Source: Methylobacterium organophilum (lineage in GTDB: Bacteria; Pseudomonadota; Alphaproteobacteria; Rhizobiales; Beijerinckiaceae). Taken from it: a stretch of DNA of 64,000 nucleotides. Made by a program: the position numbers and the translations under genes. The stretch spans positions 1 to 64,000 of the forward strand of contig NZ_BPQV01000014.1 of the NCBI RefSeq assembly GCF_022179465.1, written 5' to 3'. The notes under the pieces were generated by a model, which searched no databases, was not told the DNA's origin, and saw only the letters and a program-made list of their open reading frames with translations. Shown here one piece after another: positions 1 to 8,750 of the stretch (its first letter is position 1; each line of letters opens with the position of its first letter).

Positions 1-54
1 GAGCGCCTCTCGGCCGAGGTCGCCCACTTCCTGGACACCGTGCGCGCCGCCTGA
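1..54 (+). CDS. Methyl-accepting chemotaxis protein, C-terminal tail (partial)
   Basis: The window opens inside a gene whose last 17 codons read [17 protein letters not shown] before a TGA stop. The complete chemoreceptor ending at 39478 finishes [17 protein letters not shown], so 13 of 17 residues are identical. This is therefore the end of a second receptor of the same subfamily, whose body lies left of the window. Nothing more of its sensor or signalling domain can be read. A GC-rich hairpin follows about 20 bases after the stop. Confidence 0.75.
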   Translation, partial: ERLSAEVAHFLDTVRAA

Positions 55-73
55 GGTAGGATATCCTTCCGAT

Positions 74-97
74 GGGTCTCGGGCTCGCCCGAGATCC
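74..97 (+). terminator. Hairpin after the chemoreceptor tail (possible terminator)
   Basis: A 7-bp perfect stem (TCTCGGG at 77-83, CCCGAGA at 88-94) closes a 4-base CTCG loop and extends outward by a G-T and two G-C pairs. No T-run follows, so intrinsic termination is only possible. It lies 20 bases past the stop of the chemoreceptor. Confidence 0.35.
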
Positions 98-504
98 GAA
101 AGCCGCACAGGGTTTCGATCCGCACACGCCGCCGCCCCCGCGCGGAGCACCGGGAGCATGGCTCGAGAGCGCTCACGAAGGGGGGCGCCGTGGAGCCACG
201 CGACAAGCTTGTGGGAAGCCAGCGGCTCCCCGGCGTCCCGTGGCCCGAGCCTTCCAGCCCAGACCGTCTTTGCGTCCCGCTGTCTCCGGCTTCTCCGACA
301 GGACGCCCGGACATCGTGGGACGACACCCTCGGCTGCCGCCTCGCCGCGCCGACGACCATCCCGGCAAGCGAAGCCGCCCTGGGGCACCGCCCTTTCCGG
401 AATGGGCGCAAGACGGTGACGATGCCGCAGTCGTGCGCTGCATCGCTTCGGCTTCGCCGCGCGAGGACGGAGAAGGATCGGCGGGACACTCGGCGCCTCG
501 ACGC
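98..504. other. Intergenic region with no gene recognised
   Basis: About 400 bases lie between the chemoreceptor tail and the convergent end of tamB. Open frames cross it on both strands, but they are GC-rich readings without recognisable protein content and run into the antisense of tamB. I see no RNA gene or repeat here. Confidence 0.5.
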
Positions 505-3500
505 CTACCACTCCCACTCGGCGCCGACGCCGACGCTGGTGCGGCCGTCGCTGCCGGCTTCGCCCTTGAGCTTGATCCGGCGGGTCACGTCGAAATCGAC
601 GCCGACCGCCGTGTCCGCAGGCTTGGCGCCCGCCTTCACGCCGATGCTGACCCGGTCGTTGATGTAGCGGGAGGCACCGACCGCCGGGCCGCCGCTGGCG
701 CCGGTGGAAACGTCGAGGCTGTCGAGACCGAGGCCCTTGCGGGCGGATTCGAACACGTCCGGTCCGCCGGCCCCGCCGGAGAGCTGCGCCACGGCCTGGG
801 CGAGTTGGAGCGCCTGGAAGGGGGAGAGGCCGCCCGCCGCCTTCTTGAACAGGAGGCGGGAGAGCACTTCGTCTTGCGGCAAGCTCGGATCCGACGTCAG
901 CGCGAAGGCCGGCGCATCCGCCGGGCCGGTCACGGCGACGCGGGCGGTGACGTCGCCCGCCTTGGTCTCGGCGGCGAAATCGAGATCCGGCGTGGTCAGG
1001 GCGCCGCCGAAGGTGAGGCGGCCGCGGGTGAAGTCGAGGCGCTGGCCGACGAGGCTCAGGCGCCCGCGCCGCATCTCGAAATCGCCCAGCGCCCGGGGAT
1101 CGCGGGACGAGCCGGTGAGGTGCAATTCGCCGCCCAACTCCGCATCGATGCCGCGGCCGCGCACGAAGATGCGGTTGGGCGCGCTCACCACGATGTCGAG
1201 GGTCGCATCGAAGGGCGCTGCGGCCTTGCCCCGGCGCTTGCCTGCCTCGGTCTGCGCCTTGCGCTCGGCGCGCTGGGCGAGGCGGGCCTTCACCTCCGGG
1301 GTCACGTTGACCCGGCGGATGCCGGGCAGGGGCTGCACCGTGGCGGGCAGGCGGTCGGGCACGGAGACGTCGACCGAGACCACGTCGACCCGGCCGGAGA
1401 TGCGCGGCGTGCGCGCGAGCGGACCGGACAGGGAGAGGTTGAGGCTCGACACCGCGGTCATCAGCGGGCTCGAGACCAGCTCGGCCCGCTCGCCGGCGAT
1501 GCGCAGGGTACCCGGGAAGCCCGAGGCGGGATCAACGGCGACGCGCCCGTCGACCGCGAGGCGGCCGCCGTTGCGGGTGGCGGCGGTGATCCGCTCGATG
1601 GCGAGGGTGTCGCCCCGGCCGGTCACCCGGCCCTGGATCTCGGTGAGGCGGATACCGTTGAGGGGATCGCTGAAGCTGCCGCCCGAGAGCGTGGCGCTGC
1701 CCTCCACCCGCGGTGCCGCGATGGTACCGGTGACGCCCCCGTCGAGGGCGAGCCGACCGGTGACCCGCTGGCCGCCGGTGCTGAGCAGGGAATTGGCGAG
1801 CGCCGCCTCCAAGCTGCCGCGGGCGCGCAGGGACAGGGGGCCGCCGGGCTCGATCGGCACCGTGCCGGCGATGGTCACGTCGGCCCCGCGGCCGGCGGAG
1901 ACGCGCCCGTCGAGGCTGGCGGCCCCGTCGCTCAGGGTGCCAGAGGCTTTGGCATCGATCGGCGGCAGCCCGGCCTTGCGGGTTTCCGGAGCCACGAGCC
2001 GAGTGATCGAGAGCGCGTAGCGCCCTTCCGGCCGGGTGGCCGACCCGCGCAGGTCGGCCTCGCCGTCGAGGGTGCCGGACAGGGCGAGGCTCGGGCTGGC
2101 GATGCGGGCCAGCGAGAGGGGCAGGGCGCGGATGCCGACCTTGAGGTCGAGCTCCCGGCCGGCCCCTCCCTGCAGGCTGACCCGGCCCGAGCCGGCGGCA
2201 ATGGTGAGCCCGTCGATCCAAGCGGCCCCGTCCTCCAGGGTCACACTGGCCGGGCCGGCGAGCGCCAGCCGGTCGCCGTTGCGGGCGGCGGCGAAGCGCT
2301 GCAGCTCGATGCGGATTCGCTCGCCCGGCACGAGGCGAGCGGCACCGTCGAGGGCGAAGCCCCTCGCCTTGGCAGAAAGCGTCACGTCGCTGGCGCTCGG
2401 CGTCCCGACCGCGGCGAGGCGAACCGTGTCGAGACTCTGGCCCGCGGCGATCAGGCGGTCGGCCTCCAGCCTTCCGTCGAGGACGGGCCTTCCGCGCAGG
2501 TCGTGCCCGGCGAGATCGGCCTCGAGCCGAGTCAGCCCGTAAGCATCGTAGCGCAGCGACGCGCCGGTGGCGCGCAGGGCCGCATCTTGCCGACCGCCCG
2601 CCCGGGCGAGGCTGAGGGCGGCGTCGAGGCGGCCGCCCATCGGCGCCAGCGCCAGGGGGCTGAGATCGTCGAGATTGCCGGCCTTCACCGCGAGACGCCC
2701 CTCGCTCAGGAGGCTGTCGGCCTCGACCGTGGCCGCGCCGTCCACCGTGACGGAGCCGAGCGCGAAGGCGAGGCGGTCGAGGGACCAATCGCGAGGGGAA
2801 CGCTTGGCGAGATGGGCCTCGCCGGTCAGGGGCTTGCCGGCCACGTCGCCGGAGAGGCGCAGGCTGCCGTCGAGGGCGCCGGTGAGGTCCGTCAGGACGG
2901 TTTCGAGCCTCAGGCCCCGGATCGGGCGGCCATTGGCGCTCACCTCGGGGGCGGTCAGAGTCGCGGTCAGGTCGGGTTTCTCGAGGCTGCCGGTGAGGCG
3001 GCCCTCCAGGGCGGCCCGGCCGGCGAGCCGCCCGTCGAGAGCGGCGAGGCTTTTCAGGTCGATCCGGCCGCTCACATCGGCCTGCGTCGTGGTGGCCTGG
3101 CCCTGGAGGCTCGCGAGCAGGCCGGCGCCCTCGAAGCGCAGGCGCTCGAAACCGTAGCCGTCATAGACTTGGAAGACGCGACCGGTGAGGCCGGGATTGC
3201 GCCCGAGCAGGCGGTCGGCGGCTTCAAGGCCGGTGACGAGGCCGCTCGTGGTCACGGTGAGATCGGCCGCGAGCGCCTTGCGGGCCGGATCGCCGCTGAG
3301 GGCGGCCCTAGCATCAAGGCTGCCCGCCAGTGTGAGGCCGGCGAGCCCCGAGAAAGCGGCGAGATCGGGCAGGGACGCGTCGAGCCGACCGGTGAGGAGG
3401 TTCTGGCCGACACGCCCGGTATAGGCGGCGCGGGCGGTCTCCGCGTCGAGCTTCAGGGTGGTGACGTCGAGGGTGCCGTCGCTCTGCGTCTCCGCCCGGA

Positions 3501-4890
3501 AGGCGAAGAGGGCGTGGCGGCCGAGGGCCCGGCGCAGGGCCGGATCGGCCGGGCGCAGGCCGTCGAGATGGCCGTCCGCGGCCAGGGCGAAACGGGGCGC
3601 GGCCTTGGGGTCGGTCGCCGGGATCGGCTCGGCGCTCACCGTGGCGTCGATCCGGTCGAGGGCGGAATTCTTCGTGCGCAGGCCGGCGGCCTGGAGAGCG
3701 CCGCGCACCCGGGGCGCGGCGAGGGGACCCTTCACGCTGCCGTCGAACAGGAGGCTGCGCAATTCGGCCTCGGCGGCCTTGGTCACCTCGCCCTCGGTGG
3801 GCACGGCCCGGGCATGGAGGCTCAGATCGGCGACGCGGTCGGCGGTGATGCCGCCGCCGGCGCTGAGCCTGGCCGTGCGGGAGGTGAGGTCGAGGCGGTC
3901 GATCCGAAAGGCGCCGCTATCGGCGAAGCCCATGCCGCCTTCGAGTTTGGTCTCGCCGGAGAACACCGCCGCGGCGGGGCCGGGCATCAGGCCCTCGATG
4001 CGCGCGCCGAGATCGAGGGCGAGGCGGCGCTCCTCCCCGATCCGCGAGATCCGGGCGGTGCCCCGCGCCCCGATCTCGGGGCCGGCATCGAAGTCGAGCT
4101 TGGCGTTCCAGGCATCCAGGGTGCCGTGGCCGTCGAGATCGAACCGGATCGGCGGCTCGCCGGGGAGGTTGGCCGCCTTCGAGAGCAGGCCGTGCTCGGG
4201 CTCGATCAGATTCGCCTTCACCTCCAGCGTCGCGCCCTTGGGCACGAACAGGAGCCTGGCGACGAAGCGCCCCGCCGCGTCGAGGCGCCGGGCATCGACG
4301 CTGAGATCGAGGCCCTCGGCCGGGTTGCCGAGCTTGGCCATGCCCTCCGCCGCGAGCCGGGCCGGCTGGCCGGCGATGCTCTCGCCGAGCACCAGCTCGG
4401 CGAGCTTGAAGCCCTTGATCTCGACCTTGACCGGCAGCTCCGGCAGCAGGGACCCGTCGGGCTTGGCCTCGGGCGGCGTCGGGCCGGGGATGGGTTTGCG
4501 CAGGACCTCCAGTCGGCCGATCTCCAGGCTGTCCACCTGCAGACGGCCGGAGAGCAGGGCGAGGCGGCTCCAGACCAGCCGGGCGCGGTCGAGCTTCAGC
4601 CAGACGCCGTCGCGGTCGCTGATGGCGACGTCGCGGATCGTGGCGTCGGAGGAGAGCGCGCCGTCCACGGCGCCGATCGCGACCCGGGAGGAGGGGGTCG
4701 AGAGCGCCTTCGACAGCAGGCCGCCGAGCACCGACTTCTCCCCCTCTCCGGCCGCGCGGGGGAGGGCGGGGGCGAACAGCACCACGGCGAGGAGGACGAG
4801 GAGCGTCGCGACGACCCGCCCCCCGCGGAGGCGGGAGGGGATGCGCTCCGGCGGCGCGGCGTGGTCCTTCGAAGCCCGGTCGACGATCAA
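505..4890 (-). CDS. tamB: TamB, translocation and assembly module inner-membrane component
   Basis: TamB is an inner-membrane-anchored, periplasm-spanning protein that works with TamA in envelope biogenesis (outer-membrane protein assembly and, in recent models, phospholipid transport). The 1461-aa product has an N-terminal membrane anchor (VVATLLVLLAVVLF, near residue 25) and then a very long run of alternating beta-strand repeats rich in L, D, G and A. It ends in the DUF490/TamB domain with GLDSLDVSTG and a terminal VGVGAEWEW. The same frame stays open upstream across tamA, so the start had to be chosen. A TTG at 4890-4888 overlaps the tamA stop in a TTGA arrangement, and no ATG or GTG lies between it and the anchor. 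Length and order (tamA then tamB, translationally coupled) fit the family. Confidence 0.9.
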   Translation of the reverse strand: MIVDRASKDHAAPPERIPSRLRGGRVVATLLVLLAVVLFAPALPRAAGEGEKSVLGGLLSKALSTPSSRVAIGAVDGALSSDATIRDVAISDRDGVWLKLDRARLVWSRLALLSGRLQVDSLEIGRLEVLRKPIPGPTPPEAKPDGSLLPELPVKVEIKGFKLAELVLGESIAGQPARLAAEGMAKLGNPAEGLDLSVDARRLDAAGRFVARLLFVPKGATLEVKANLIEPEHGLLSKAANLPGEPPIRFDLDGHGTLDAWNAKLDFDAGPEIGARGTARISRIGEERRLALDLGARIEGLMPGPAAAVFSGETKLEGGMGFADSGAFRIDRLDLTSRTARLSAGGGITADRVADLSLHARAVPTEGEVTKAAEAELRSLLFDGSVKGPLAAPRVRGALQAAGLRTKNSALDRIDATVSAEPIPATDPKAAPRFALAADGHLDGLRPADPALRRALGRHALFAFRAETQSDGTLDVTTLKLDAETARAAYTGRVGQNLLTGRLDASLPDLAAFSGLAGLTLAGSLDARAALSGDPARKALAADLTVTTSGLVTGLEAADRLLGRNPGLTGRVFQVYDGYGFERLRFEGAGLLASLQGQATTTQADVSGRIDLKSLAALDGRLAGRAALEGRLTGSLEKPDLTATLTAPEVSANGRPIRGLRLETVLTDLTGALDGSLRLSGDVAGKPLTGEAHLAKRSPRDWSLDRLAFALGSVTVDGAATVEADSLLSEGRLAVKAGNLDDLSPLALAPMGGRLDAALSLARAGGRQDAALRATGASLRYDAYGLTRLEADLAGHDLRGRPVLDGRLEADRLIAAGQSLDTVRLAAVGTPSASDVTLSAKARGFALDGAARLVPGERIRIELQRFAAARNGDRLALAGPASVTLEDGAAWIDGLTIAAGSGRVSLQGGAGRELDLKVGIRALPLSLARIASPSLALSGTLDGEADLRGSATRPEGRYALSITRLVAPETRKAGLPPIDAKASGTLSDGAASLDGRVSAGRGADVTIAGTVPIEPGGPLSLRARGSLEAALANSLLSTGGQRVTGRLALDGGVTGTIAAPRVEGSATLSGGSFSDPLNGIRLTEIQGRVTGRGDTLAIERITAATRNGGRLAVDGRVAVDPASGFPGTLRIAGERAELVSSPLMTAVSSLNLSLSGPLARTPRISGRVDVVSVDVSVPDRLPATVQPLPGIRRVNVTPEVKARLAQRAERKAQTEAGKRRGKAAAPFDATLDIVVSAPNRIFVRGRGIDAELGGELHLTGSSRDPRALGDFEMRRGRLSLVGQRLDFTRGRLTFGGALTTPDLDFAAETKAGDVTARVAVTGPADAPAFALTSDPSLPQDEVLSRLLFKKAAGGLSPFQALQLAQAVAQLSGGAGGPDVFESARKGLGLDSLDVSTGASGGPAVGASRYINDRVSIGVKAGAKPADTAVGVDFDVTRRIKLKGEAGSDGRTSVGVGAEWEW

Positions 4891-6881
4891 AAGGCCTGGC
4901 CCAAGCTGATGTAGAGCACGACGGGGCGCTCGTGGTTCCCCTTCACGTGGTCGAGGGGGAAAGCGAGGTCGACGCGGACGGGGCCGATGCCGGTGTAGTA
5001 GCGCAGCCCGATGCCCGCCGCCTTGCGGATTCGTTCCGAGAAATCGGGCACGGGCGAGGCGAAGGCGGTGCCGGCGTCGAAGAAGGGCACCACGCCGATC
5101 GTGTCCGTGACCTTGATGCGGGCCTCCAGCGAAGCCTCGAACAGGCTGCGGCCGCCGATCGGCAGGTTGAACGGCCCGCGCGGGCCGAGGGTGCGGAAGG
5201 GAAAACCGCGCACCGAACCGCCGCCACCGGCGAAGAAGCGGAAATTGTCCGGGATCTCCGCGAGACCCGCCCCCGAGACCGAGCCGAGGCCGATGCGGCC
5301 CGCCAGGATGTAGCGGGATTCGTCGTCCAGCGAGTAGTAGGTCGAGCCCTGGGCCTTGGCGACGACGATGCCCGGATCCGAGCCCATGAAGCCCGGATAG
5401 GGCGCGACGGAGGCCATGAGCCGCACGCCCTCGGTGGGATCGAGCAGGCTGTCGGTGGAATCGTAGGTTACGGAGATCGGCACGCCGATCAGCCGGTAAT
5501 CGACCGTGCCGAGGGCGTCCTTCGAGCGGCCGAACTGGCCGTCGATGCCGATCTGGGCGGAGAAGCTGTCCAAAAAGCGGTGGCGGATCGCCGCCGAGGC
5601 CCCGGCCGCATCCACGAAGTAGCTCTGCTGCACCTCGCGCGCGGCGAAGACATTGGCCAGGAAGTCGTTGCGGGTGCCCCAGAGCGCCGGCTTCACGAAG
5701 GTCGCCGAGACGCGGCCGCCCAGCCCGTTGGTGCCGATGCCCGCCACCTTGCGCTGCTGCGCGTAGGGGTCGAAGCCGAGGCCCAGATAGTAGAGGTCGG
5801 CGTCGATGCGGAAGGTCTCGCCGCCGCCGAACAGATTGCGGTTGGCGTAGTAGGCGCGCACCCCCGGCCCGTCGACGGTGGAGTAGCGGGCCGAGAGGCC
5901 GATCAGGTTGCGCTCGCGCTCGCCGAGCTCGACGAAGAGCGGCAGGTTGCCTTGCGCGTCGAGCGCCTCGCCCTCGCGCACCCGGATCGAGCCGAGCCCC
6001 TCGACCTTGGCCAGCGTCCGGCGCAGCTCTGCCACCGCCTTGGGCGCGTAGGGATCCCCCGGCTCGGTGTAGATGAAGGAGCGGATGACGGCGGGGTCGA
6101 TGCCCTCGGCGCCGTGCACGGCCACCTCGCCGATCCCCGCGACGGGGCCCGGCTCGATGGTGAAGCCGACATCCATGACATGGCCGGCATCGTCCACCAC
6201 GGGATCGCGGGCGATCGCCTTGGCGAACGGATGCCCGAGCGCCCGGAAGCGGTCGACGATCCGCGCCTCGCGGGCGAGCACGGTGGCCGAGCGGGCGGGC
6301 ACGTCGTCGTCGACCCGGGTGAAGCGCTCGGGCAGCACCTCTTCGGGGAAGGGCCGGCCGCGGGCGTCCCGGGCCTTCACCGAGCGCAGCGTGTAGAGGG
6401 GGCCGGGATCGACGGCGATCTTCACCGGCACCAGGGCGCGGTTGCGGGACGCCTCCGCGGCCCGCGCGACCGCGGCGACGGAGGACTCGCCGGTCACGGC
6501 CACGCCGTCGATGCGGATCGAGACCGTGCCCTGATAATAGCCGTAGCCGGACAGCGCATCGACGAGGCGGCGCAGATCCGCCTCGGCCCGGCGCACCAGC
6601 CCCTCGCCGTCCGGCGGCGCCTCCTGGCGCAGGCGATAGAGGGTCGAAGTGTCCTGGAGCGCCGTGAGGACGTCGGAATCGTCCACCCCGGTGATGCGCA
6701 CCGTGTAGGGCAGGGCGGTCGCGCTCGGGGTCGGGGGCTCCTCCTCGCCACCGAACAGACCGAACAGGTCGAAGGCTCGGGCCGGGGCCGGCAGAGCCAC
6801 GGCCAGAGCCGCGGCGAATGCGCAGGCCCAAAGGCCGGCCGAGCGGCCGCGCCTCCCGGAGAACAGCCGACGCACGATCAC
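4887..6881 (-). CDS. tamA: TamA, outer-membrane BamA-family (Omp85) protein
   Basis: TamA is the outer-membrane partner of TamB, with periplasmic POTRA domains and a C-terminal 16-strand barrel. The predicted 664-aa protein has a signal peptide (hydrophobic stretch ending ALPAPARAF), POTRA-like segments over roughly residues 50-300 (DALSGYGYYQGTVSI is typical), and a surface-antigen barrel ending RVDLAFPLD...LYISLGQAF with a terminal Phe. The frame is open to an ATG at 7049, but that adds 56 Arg/Pro-rich residues before the signal peptide. I prefer GTG at 6881; GTG at 6875 is also possible. The stop overlaps the tamB start by four bases, so the two are one operon. Confidence 0.88.
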   Translation of the reverse strand: MIVRRLFSGRRGRSAGLWACAFAAALAVALPAPARAFDLFGLFGGEEEPPTPSATALPYTVRITGVDDSDVLTALQDTSTLYRLRQEAPPDGEGLVRRAEADLRRLVDALSGYGYYQGTVSIRIDGVAVTGESSVAAVARAAEASRNRALVPVKIAVDPGPLYTLRSVKARDARGRPFPEEVLPERFTRVDDDVPARSATVLAREARIVDRFRALGHPFAKAIARDPVVDDAGHVMDVGFTIEPGPVAGIGEVAVHGAEGIDPAVIRSFIYTEPGDPYAPKAVAELRRTLAKVEGLGSIRVREGEALDAQGNLPLFVELGERERNLIGLSARYSTVDGPGVRAYYANRNLFGGGETFRIDADLYYLGLGFDPYAQQRKVAGIGTNGLGGRVSATFVKPALWGTRNDFLANVFAAREVQQSYFVDAAGASAAIRHRFLDSFSAQIGIDGQFGRSKDALGTVDYRLIGVPISVTYDSTDSLLDPTEGVRLMASVAPYPGFMGSDPGIVVAKAQGSTYYSLDDESRYILAGRIGLGSVSGAGLAEIPDNFRFFAGGGGSVRGFPFRTLGPRGPFNLPIGGRSLFEASLEARIKVTDTIGVVPFFDAGTAFASPVPDFSERIRKAAGIGLRYYTGIGPVRVDLAFPLDHVKGNHERPVVLYISLGQAF

Positions 6882-7466
6882 CCGCGGGCCGCGCCGGTGG
6901 GGAACCGGCGCCCGAAGCGGACCATCCGCAGGCCGAATGACGATGTCTGGAAACGCGCCATCGCATGCCCCCGTCAGCGACGATCGACCGAACCGACGCG
7001 ACGCTCGGGCAAAAGTTCGGTGCACCGGACCAGCCGGCACGCCTCGCAAGCACCACGCGTATGGAGCGCAACGGTAGCCTTAAGCGGGACCGGAGAGCAA
7101 CCTTTGATAACCTGTCGGCCGGCCGTTCCCCTGTGGGCCGCTGTGGTCATCGGGGATTCGCTCCGTCGGCGATCCCCACAGGGAAAACATCCTCAGATTG
7201 CAATTGGTGCGACGCTTCGCCTCTAGGGGATCCAGAATCGCCCTCCGCGGGTTGTCCCGCGGGGACGACCAACCTACCTGTCGAGCAACCGATCTGCCTC
7301 TGCCTCCCACCCAGAACGATTGCCGGGAGGTCTTGAGCAGCTGCCGCGCGTGCGGCGGGAACAGGATCGGTCGACCACTCCGCATGGCGAACTGCACGGC
7401 TCTGCCGACGTCGGGTTTCGTCGTCAGCGGAGATTGCGTGGCACGGACGATAAGGACACGAGCGCC
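6882..7466. promoter_or_regulatory. Long divergent intergenic region with two strong hairpins
   Basis: This gap separates the tamA start (minus) from the cold-shock gene (plus) and holds no convincing gene. It contains a perfect 9-bp inverted repeat (CCCTGTGGG at 7129-7137, CCCACAGGG at 7175-7183) and a tight hairpin CCGCGGG-TTGT-CCCGCGG at 7245-7262. Cold-shock mRNAs often have long structured leaders, so the right part may be the csp leader. No promoter could be fixed by eye. Confidence 0.4.
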
Positions 7467-7676
7467 ATGAACCAGGGCACCGTCAAGTGGTTCGACGAGA
7501 TCAAGGGCTACGGCTTCATCCAGCCCGACAGCGGCGGCAAGGACGTCTTCGTTCACATCTCCGCCGTCCAGCAGGCCGGCCTGCGGGGCCTGGCCGAGGG
7601 CCAGAAGGTGTCGTTCGACGTCGAGAACGACCGCCGCAGCGGCAAGCCCTCGGCGGTGAATCTTCGCGCGTCCTGA
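7467..7676 (+). CDS. cspA: Cold-shock protein (CspA family)
   Basis: This is a 69-aa single cold-shock domain, a small beta-barrel that binds single-stranded RNA and DNA and acts as an RNA chaperone. The RNP1-like motif KGYGFIQ (residues 13-19) and RNP2-like motif VFVHIS (27-32) are present, with the conserved KWFDE just before. The length is exactly that of the family. The ATG at 7467 is preceded by AAGGA (7452-7456) at good spacing; longer upstream readings are not protein-like. A small inverted repeat follows the stop. Confidence 0.95.
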   Translation: MNQGTVKWFDEIKGYGFIQPDSGGKDVFVHISAVQQAGLRGLAEGQKVSFDVENDRRSGKPSAVNLRAS

Positions 7677-7696
7677 GCGTTCGCCGTAACTGAAAA

Positions 7697-7727
7697 TTCG
7701 ACCTTTTCGCGCAACAGGTCGAAAATT
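7697..7727 (+). terminator. Possible terminator after cspA
   Basis: An 8-bp perfect inverted repeat (TTCGACCT at 7697-7704, AGGTCGAA at 7716-7723) with an 11-base loop is flanked by AAAA and AAAATTAT. It lies 20 bases after the cspA stop. The A/T flanks on both sides would allow weak termination in either direction. Confidence 0.4.
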
Positions 7728-7888
7728 ATCCCACTTATCGACGCGGATCGGCCGAACCTCTGTTGCTTGTTGCAGCGCAAAGGTGCATCCGGTCCGCCGT
7801 TTCAAAGAATCGGGTCCGTCGGACCCTGCGTCGCCGATGCCCGGTCCGAGCCCGGCGATGAACCGACTCACGACATGAGAAAGGTCAT

Positions 7889-8269
7889 ATGAGCGCATTC
7901 GACTTCAGGAACTTCGAAGACCGCCGGCAGAATTCGCAGAGCGCCAAGGCGGCCCTCCTGGAAAAGTTCAAGGCCCGCCCGGCCCTCGACGACCCCGAAA
8001 TGATGGCCAAGGCCAAGGCCCGCGCCGAAGTGGCGAAGGCCCGCGAGGAGCGCGCCCGTGAGCGCGAGCGCCTCCGGCTCGAGGCCGAGCGGAAGGCCGC
8101 CGAGGAGAAGCGTCTCCGCGAGGAGGCCGAACTCGCCGCCCAGATCGCCCGTGAGGAGGCCGAGGCCGCCGCTCTGGCCGCTCGCAAGGCCGCCGAGGCA
8201 GCCGAGCGCAAGGCACAGCGCGATGCCCGCTACGCGGCCCGCAAGGCGAAGGTGAAGGTCAAGCGCTGA
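7889..8269 (+). CDS. DUF6481-type charged coiled-coil protein
   Basis: The product is 126 aa, of unknown function. An N-terminal segment (FDFRNFEDRRQNSQSAKAALLEKF, split here only for description) precedes an almost uninterrupted helix of Ala, Glu, Arg and Lys from residue 40 to the end. This predicts a long coiled coil with a basic tail (KVKVKR). It has no signal peptide or membrane segment. The layout resembles the DUF6481 family of alphaproteobacteria, as I recall it. The start has an AAAGG ribosome site just upstream, and a strong terminator follows. It shares orientation with cspA, so a stress-related role is possible but unproven. Confidence 0.75.
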   Translation: MSAFDFRNFEDRRQNSQSAKAALLEKFKARPALDDPEMMAKAKARAEVAKAREERARERERLRLEAERKAAEEKRLREEAELAAQIAREEAEAAALAARKAAEAAERKAQRDARYAARKAKVKVKR

Positions 8270-8305
8270 GCCGCGCGACCTTCTCCGAACTTCGAACACC
8301 CTCGC

Positions 8306-8332
8306 AAGCCCGCCACACGTGGCGGGCTTTCG
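8306..8332 (+). terminator. Rho-independent terminator
   Basis: A perfect 10-bp stem (AAGCCCGCCA at 8306-8315, TGGCGGGCTT at 8320-8329) with a CACG loop is followed by T. It sits 36 bases after the stop of the coiled-coil gene and separates it from the metallothionein gene. Confidence 0.8.
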
Positions 8333-8436
8333 TCGTTGGAGGGCATCTGCGCCCTGGCGCGGGGCCCCGATCGTTCTACTCTGGCGGCAGCGGAGGGAAG
8401 ATTCTCTTCCCAGACCCGCTGTCAGGGAGAACGGAC

Positions 8437-8610
8437 ATGGCGAGCGTCGATGTCGATATGGTGAAGTGCGCCTGCCCGGATTGCGTCTGCGTGATCCCGG
8501 TGGCCAAGGCGGTGGAGAAGGACGGCAAGGCCTTCTGCTGCGACGAATGCGCGGAGGGGCATCCCGATCACGCCGGCTGCGAGCACGCGGGCTGCGCCTG
8601 CCACGGCTGA
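8437..8610 (+). CDS. Bacterial metallothionein (SmtA/BmtA type)
   Basis: This 57-aa protein carries ten cysteines (residues 11, 13, 16, 18, 34, 35, 38, 48, 53, 55) and histidines at 42, 45, 50 and 56. The order CACPDCVC, then FCCDEC, then GCEHAGCACHG is the classic layout of cyanobacterial and pseudomonad metallothioneins. These bind about four Zn(II) or Cd(II) ions in a Zn4Cys9His-type cluster and buffer cytosolic zinc. The ATG has CAGGGAGA about nine bases upstream. The gene is short and easily missed by automatic calling. It faces the ZnuD-like receptor gene tail to tail, which suggests a small zinc-homeostasis locus. Confidence 0.92.
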   Translation: MASVDVDMVKCACPDCVCVIPVAKAVEKDGKAFCCDECAEGHPDHAGCEHAGCACHG

Positions 8611-8750
8611 ACGGCATCCCGGCCGGGTGTTGCGGCGCCCGGATGTCGGTGCCTCGTGCCGATCCCGGCTACGTTCCGGGTTCGTCAGGAGCGGGCCGGG
8701 CTGCATCGCGTCATGCAGCCCGGACGATGTGATGCGCGCGGCGAGCCCGC

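Noticed and set aside
190-4914. A 1574-codon open frame on the plus strand
   Set aside because: It is antisense to tamB, is dominated by Gly, Ala, Glu and Arg typical of GC-rich shadow frames, and has no recognisable domain; tamB on the other strand is convincing.
4891-7071. Extension of the tamB frame upstream to 7071
   Set aside because: The extra 727 codons are an Arg/Pro-rich reading of tamA in the wrong frame; tamA itself is clear, and the TTG at 4890 sits exactly at its stop.
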